Below, one piece after another: positions 60,028 through 64,000 of a stretch of DNA of 64,000 nt. The notes under the pieces are model-generated. The model did no database searches, was not told where the DNA came from, and saw only the letters and a program-made list of their open reading frames with translations. Made by a program: the position numbers and the translations under genes. The stretch comes from Paenibacillus sp. YYML68 (GTDB lineage Bacteria > Bacillota > Bacilli > Paenibacillales > NBRC-103111): contig NZ_BQYI01000001.1 of assembly GCF_027923405.1 (NCBI RefSeq), positions 2,644,501-2,708,500 of the forward strand, in the 5' to 3' direction. Numbering within the stretch: position 1 is the stretch's first letter; each line of letters begins with the position of its first letter.

Positions 60028-61689
60028 ATGGATATTGCCAAGCAAATCGTCGATCAGTGGATACGCAAATTGGTCATGGAGCATCCAGATTGGTTTAGTA
60101 AGGATCGAGACGAGGCTAGAAAAATATCAAAAGCTTTCGTTATATTGGGCGTTTCTTCGTACTTGGGCGTTGACCCCTCTGAGGCTGAGACCTTAGTGAC
60201 CGATGGAGGAAATGATTCGGGTGTTGATGCGATATATATCGGAGACACGGATCACGATAACGTGAGCTTTCCTGTAGTTATTTTTCAGGCGAAGTATAAG
60301 GTTGATCTCACGAATGATTCACACTTTCCCGCTAATAGTATTCTTAGGGTGACGAATGCAGTTAAGCATATTTTTAACCCGAAGAAGGATATGTTGACGA
60401 ACAAGACGCTTGAGCAAAAGGTTACCGAAATTCGTGCGTTAATTATGGACGGTTATATTCCTGAAATCAGATGTGTGATGATGAATAATGGTCTCGCGTG
60501 GAATATGGAGGGTGACCAGCATTTCGAAGAAATCAATAATGACCAAATTTCCTTCGAACACTATAATCATCGGAATATTGTGGATCAGATCCAAAAGAAA
60601 AATCAAATTCACACAACGATTACACTTGCCGGAAAAAGCGTAGTGGAAGACTTTAACTACAAACGTGTTGTCGTCGGTAAGATGAACGTCAAAGATATTG
60701 CAGAGCTGTTACATAAGTTTGGTGATTCGCTTCTGGAAAAAAATATAAGAAAGCACTTGGGCGTACATAAAAATCGAGTGAACTCGGACATTCAACAAAC
60801 ATTGACTTCAGACAAAAAGCCCAACTTTTACTTTTTTAATAACGGGATTACGATGGTGTGCAGTCAGTTCAACTACAATAAATTCACAGAGGAGAACCGA
60901 CTCATTCATGTGAAAGACCTACAAATCATCAACGGCGGTCAGACGAGTAAAACGATCTTGCAGACGGTAACTGATAACCCGGATGTTGATTTTTCTCAAT
61001 GTTATGTCCTAGTGAGACTCTATGAATTGCCTGGTGAAGAGCACGAGGAGATGTTGGCAGATATTACGTTTGCTACGAACAGTCAAAACCCTGTAGACCT
61101 CCGTGACTTGCGTGCGAATGAAAGACAGCAACGACAATTAGAAACCGCCGTACAACTATTAGGCTTTACATATAAACGAAAACGAGAAAACACCATCACA
61201 TTCGGTGATTCGATTCCTTCTTCGGTTGCTGCAGAGGCTGTATTTGCGGTATGGAACAAGCAACCACATTTGGCGAAATATAAACGCAACGAACTATTCG
61301 GCAAGTTTTACCATGATATCTTCATGAATCTGAATGCTGCTCAATTGATCATAGCTGTTGTCCTGTTCAGATATTGTGACAATCAGAGGAAGCGGGAGGA
61401 TCTTATCGCACAATATCCACATGTGCCGTACAGTAATTACTATATGTCTGCAATTGTGGGAGACTTGCTGCTAAAGGATCTACAGATTGAGCTCTCGCAG
61501 CTGACACACAAGAACTTTGAAGTGGCGATGCTGAAGGTTGAAGGTAACAAGGATAAATTGTATTCTCGAGCTAACGACAAATTAATCTGCGCACTCAACG
61601 AAATGTACCCAGAAGGCTATGAAAGGATAGATCCAAGAAGGCTTTCTTCAACGTTCCGAAGCGGATTTTTACTGGAAAAATTATTCTAA
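60028..61689 (+). CDS. AIPR-family (abortive infection phage resistance) protein
   Basis: A 553-residue cytosolic protein. The AIPR core is clear: NFYFFNNGIT at 266-275 and INGGQTSKTI at 301-310, followed by the LADITFATNSQNPVDLRDLRANE block. N-terminally, GGNDSGVDAIYI (D67) followed by VVIFQAKYK (Q87, K89) resembles a PD-(D/E)XK nuclease active site with Q in place of E. AIPR proteins are linked to phage resistance by abortive infection. The gene is visibly AT-richer than its neighbours: I counted 21-26 G+C per 60 bases in three blocks here and 36 per 60 in the alcohol dehydrogenase. It is therefore likely horizontally acquired. AAGGTGA precedes the ATG. Confidence 0.87.
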   Translation: MDIAKQIVDQWIRKLVMEHPDWFSKDRDEARKISKAFVILGVSSYLGVDPSEAETLVTDGGNDSGVDAIYIGDTDHDNVSFPVVIFQAKYKVDLTNDSHFPANSILRVTNAVKHIFNPKKDMLTNKTLEQKVTEIRALIMDGYIPEIRCVMMNNGLAWNMEGDQHFEEINNDQISFEHYNHRNIVDQIQKKNQIHTTITLAGKSVVEDFNYKRVVVGKMNVKDIAELLHKFGDSLLEKNIRKHLGVHKNRVNSDIQQTLTSDKKPNFYFFNNGITMVCSQFNYNKFTEENRLIHVKDLQIINGGQTSKTILQTVTDNPDVDFSQCYVLVRLYELPGEEHEEMLADITFATNSQNPVDLRDLRANERQQRQLETAVQLLGFTYKRKRENTITFGDSIPSSVAAEAVFAVWNKQPHLAKYKRNELFGKFYHDIFMNLNAAQLIIAVVLFRYCDNQRKREDLIAQYPHVPYSNYYMSAIVGDLLLKDLQIELSQLTHKNFEVAMLKVEGNKDKLYSRANDKLICALNEMYPEGYERIDPRRLSSTFRSGFLLEKLF

Positions 61690-61697
61690 ATGGAATT

Positions 61698-61730
61698 GGC
61701 GCAGCTCCTTGAAAAGGGCTGTGCCTTTTT
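61698..61730 (+). terminator. Terminator of the AIPR gene
   Basis: GGCGCAGC at 61698-61705 pairs with GCTGTGCC at 61718-61725 (one G-U pair), followed by five T. Confidence 0.85.
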
Positions 61731-61782
61731 GAAGGCGAGCCTTACTTACTTCTGCGTAAGCAGCTTACATTTTTTTCAGTCA

Positions 61783-61811
61783 TTTTCAGCTGGCGAGTAG
61801 ATGGGTATAAT
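61783..61811 (+). promoter_or_regulatory. Promoter of the alcohol dehydrogenase gene
   Basis: TTTTCA at 61783-61788 and TATAAT at 61806-61811 are 17 bases apart; the -10 is consensus and the -35 matches at four of six positions. Confidence 0.6.
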
Positions 61812-61859
61812 AGACAGCGTGTCAATTAGTGCAGCATAGACATGAGGAGGAGATTCATC

Positions 61860-63029
61860 GTGAATTCGTTTACTTTCTATAACCCAACACGCATTATGTT
61901 CGGTCCGGGGATGGCGGATCAGGTCGGGGAGCAGGTGGCCGCACTGGGCAGCCGCAAGGTGCTGCTCGTATTCGGGGGCGGCAGCATCAAGCAGACCGGG
62001 CTATACGACCGCATCACCGAGCAGCTGGCAGCCAGCGGCATTGCGTTCGTCGAGCTCGCGGGTGTTGACCCGAATCCGCGGTTGACGACGGTACATAAGG
62101 GAATCGAGCTGTGCCGTTCGGAGGGCGTCGAGCTGGTGCTCGCCGTCGGTGGGGGAAGCGTCATCGATGCTGCAAAGGCGATTGCAGCGGGCGTACCGTA
62201 TGAGGGGGATGTGTGGGATTTCTACATGCGTAAGGCAGAGGTCAAGCGTGCATTGCCTCTGGCCACCGTGCTGACGATAACAGCAACGGGCTCCGAGATG
62301 AACGGTAACACCGTTATTACGAATTGGAAGGAGCAGCTGAAGAAGGCGTTCGGCAGCATCCACACGTTCCCGAAGCTGTCCATTCTCGATCCAACGCTGA
62401 CGTTCTCGGTACCGGCGAATCAGACGGTGTACGGCATTGTGGACATGATGTCGCATGTGTTCGAGCAATACTTCAGCTTGACGCCGAACACGCCGCTTCA
62501 GGAACGTCTATGTGAATCAATACTGCAGACGGTGATCGAGAACGGTGAAGCAGCGCTTCGCAATCCGCAGGACCTGGACGCGCGCTCCAATCTGATGCTG
62601 TGCGGCACGTATGCGCTCAACGGCGGCATGATCAGTGTCGGTGTGCAGACGGACTGGGCCTCCCACGGCATCGAGCACGAGGTGAGCGCGATCTATGATA
62701 TTGCGCACGCAGCGGGACTGGCCATCATCTTCCCGAACTGGATGAAGTATGTGTATCAGGCACGGCCGGAGCGGTTCGCCCAGTTCGCGGTACGCGTCTG
62801 GCAGGTTGATCCAGCAGGCAAGAGCACGGAGGAGCTGGCGCTTGCGGGTATTGAGGCGACGAGACAATATTTCACGCGGATCGGCGCACCGGCAACGCTC
62901 GGCGACCTGAACATCGGCGAGGAGCATCTCGAGCGCATGGCGAAGGAGACGGTCCGCTTCGGTCCGGTCGGCTCGTTCAAGCCTCTCCACGAGGCAGACG
63001 TGCTCGAAATATTGCGCATGAGCTTGTAG
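61860..63029 (+). CDS. Iron-containing alcohol dehydrogenase (butanol dehydrogenase type)
   Basis: A 389-residue type III alcohol dehydrogenase. The NAD-binding GGGSVIDAAKAIA and family motifs are visible, and the metal site uses Asp and three His: DMMSHVFEQYF, and GIEHEVSAIYDIAHAAGLAI. The length and the start NSFTFYNPTRIMFGPG match NADP-dependent butanol dehydrogenases (YugJ/BdhA). It interconverts aldehydes and alcohols. The GTG at 61860 has AGGAGGAG seven bases upstream; an upstream ATG at 61842 would overlap that site. Confidence 0.9.
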   Translation: MNSFTFYNPTRIMFGPGMADQVGEQVAALGSRKVLLVFGGGSIKQTGLYDRITEQLAASGIAFVELAGVDPNPRLTTVHKGIELCRSEGVELVLAVGGGSVIDAAKAIAAGVPYEGDVWDFYMRKAEVKRALPLATVLTITATGSEMNGNTVITNWKEQLKKAFGSIHTFPKLSILDPTLTFSVPANQTVYGIVDMMSHVFEQYFSLTPNTPLQERLCESILQTVIENGEAALRNPQDLDARSNLMLCGTYALNGGMISVGVQTDWASHGIEHEVSAIYDIAHAAGLAIIFPNWMKYVYQARPERFAQFAVRVWQVDPAGKSTEELALAGIEATRQYFTRIGAPATLGDLNIGEEHLERMAKETVRFGPVGSFKPLHEADVLEILRMSL

Positions 63030-63048
63030 GAAGGCCGGACGAAGGGTG

Positions 63049-64000
63049 ATGAGTCGATTGGGGAGCCGAGCTCAGCATATTCTGTTTGTCATCGTCACCG
63101 TACTGTACTGGTGCTCGATGTATGTCTATATGCCGATTCTGTCTCCATATCTGGAGCATGTCGGTATCGCCTACACGATGGTCGGAGTCGTGTTGGGTAG
63201 CTACGGCTTCACCCAGATCTTACTTCGTCTGCCCACTGGCATCGTATCGGATCGTCTGCGCAAGCGAAAGCCGTTCGTCGTGCTCGGACTGCTGTGCTTG
63301 TCGCTGAGCTGCGTCTGCTTCCTCGTCAGCGAGCAGCTCGGCTGGATGCTCGGCGGACGTATTCTCGCCGGGGTCGGGGCATCGTCCTGGGTCGCGTTCA
63401 CGGTCATGTACGCGGGTATGCATGCTAAGGAGCAAACGTCTCGCGCGATGGGGATGATCAGTCTGCTCATCGCAGGCGGTCAATTGCTCGGCATGAGCAT
63501 GAGCGGGCTGCTCGTCGAATCGTTCGGCTGGTTATCCGCGTTCTGGGCGGGGGCTGGGATCGGTCTTGCCGGTTGCCTGCTCGCACTCGGACTGAAGGAG
63601 CCTGGCGGACTGGAGGACCGCAAGCCGATGCGGCTCGAGGACGTGCTGCCCGTCATGAAGGATCGGCTCTTGTGGAAAGTATCAACGCTATCGATACTCG
63701 CCCATAGCGTGCTGTTCATCACGATGTTCGGCTTCACGCCGTCCTATGCGCTGCATCTCGGTGCAAGCAAGCTGCAGTTAACGCTCCTCGTGCTCGCCTT
63801 CATGGTGCCGCATGCTGCGACGGCGTACTACTCGGGTCGCTCGCTTGCGCCGCGCTTCGGCGCTTGGCCGGTCGTGCTGACGGGCTTCGTCGTCAGCGCC
63901 GTGTGCTCGGCCGCGACGTCGGTCGTGCCGACGTTCGGGCTGCTCGTGCTGACGCAGGCAGTGAACGGCTGCGTGCAGGGGCTGCACTTCCCACTGCTGC
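63049..64000 (+). CDS. MFS transporter (partial, continues past window end)
   Basis: Open to the end of the window; about 317 residues are seen. The N-terminal half has helices in MFS spacing and the motif-A loop RLPTGIVSDRLRKRKPFVV after helix 2, marking a 12-helix exporter of the DHA1 or related group. The substrate is unknown. It starts 19 bases after the alcohol dehydrogenase with GAAGGG upstream, so it may be cotranscribed with it. GTG 63046 is an alternative start. Confidence 0.85.
   Translation, partial: MSRLGSRAQHILFVIVTVLYWCSMYVYMPILSPYLEHVGIAYTMVGVVLGSYGFTQILLRLPTGIVSDRLRKRKPFVVLGLLCLSLSCVCFLVSEQLGWMLGGRILAGVGASSWVAFTVMYAGMHAKEQTSRAMGMISLLIAGGQLLGMSMSGLLVESFGWLSAFWAGAGIGLAGCLLALGLKEPGGLEDRKPMRLEDVLPVMKDRLLWKVSTLSILAHSVLFITMFGFTPSYALHLGASKLQLTLLVLAFMVPHAATAYYSGRSLAPRFGAWPVVLTGFVVSAVCSAATSVVPTFGLLVLTQAVNGCVQGLHFPLL

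Noticed and set aside
1..64000. tRNA, rRNA, insertion sequences, prophage or integrase
   Set aside because: I looked for them on both strands and found no cloverleaf, ribosomal, transposase or phage signal that I could support.

Overview
The window reads as the chromosome of a high-GC, endospore-forming Bacillota, most likely Paenibacillaceae (Paenibacillus, Cohnella or a relative). Supporting signs are a GerAB-type germinant receptor subunit, a Spo0E-like phosphatase, a YpdA-type bacillithiol reductase, HelD, a sigma-W-like promoter in front of a YuaF/flotillin pair, strong AGGAGG ribosome binding sites and many GTG/TTG starts. I saw no rRNA, tRNA, CRISPR array, integrase, transposase or replication origin. 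Gene assignments come from reading motifs and family resemblance by eye; no database search was run.

Layout. 1-4.4 kb: end of a germination operon, then a MoxR ATPase/VWA pair on the minus strand. 4.6-8.3 kb: a PAS-GGDEF-EAL protein with a decayed GGDEF motif, larE and a D-2-hydroxyacid dehydrogenase. 8.4-13.7 kb (minus): LysE-family remnant, helD, small membrane proteins, a Zn/Mn-binding lipoprotein and a ZIP transporter. 13.8-19.1 kb: a five-gene nickel/opine-metallophore-type ABC importer behind two Zur-like boxes. 19.2-26.3 kb: a TPP riboswitch with terminator, a ThiXYZ-like pyrimidine importer, then LuxE-, LuxC-, SDR- and BluB-like genes on the same strand with no clear terminator between. 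26.4-29.5 kb: a TopB-like topoisomerase carrying five 69-bp tandem repeats, and a DUF4395-like protein. 29.6-33 kb: GT-D-like protein, hemolysin III, sirtuin and WYL regulator. 33-35.7 kb: an arsRBC operon ending in a second CX5R phosphatase. 35.7-36.3 kb: a pseudogene. 36.4-42.3 kb: an unrecognised secreted-or-cytosolic enzyme-like protein, a COG0523 metallochaperone with zur, an MFS exporter and an M20 amidohydrolase. 42.4-48 kb: many small genes (including a 56-residue Spo0E-like protein), an orphan PhnC-like ATPase, ypdA, a NAGPA-type protein, two TM2 proteins and a TerB protein. 48.1-51.1 kb: YuaF/flotillin and uridine kinase. 51.2-59.2 kb: a two-component system followed by a MacAB-like efflux operon and a large exported protein. 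59.5-64 kb: a small unknown protein, an AT-rich AIPR-family phage-resistance gene, an iron alcohol dehydrogenase and a truncated MFS gene.

How the genes fit together. Zinc homeostasis recurs: zur, its neighbour COG0523 GTPase, the Zur-boxed importer, a ZIP protein and a metal-binding lipoprotein lie within 28 kb. The best candidate for an undescribed system is the riboswitch-led thiXYZ-luxE-luxC-SDR-bluB run. It combines import of a thiamin pyrimidine precursor with a complete carboxylate-to-aldehyde-to-alcohol reduction module and a flavin-cannibalising enzyme. The AIPR gene is the clearest horizontally acquired element.
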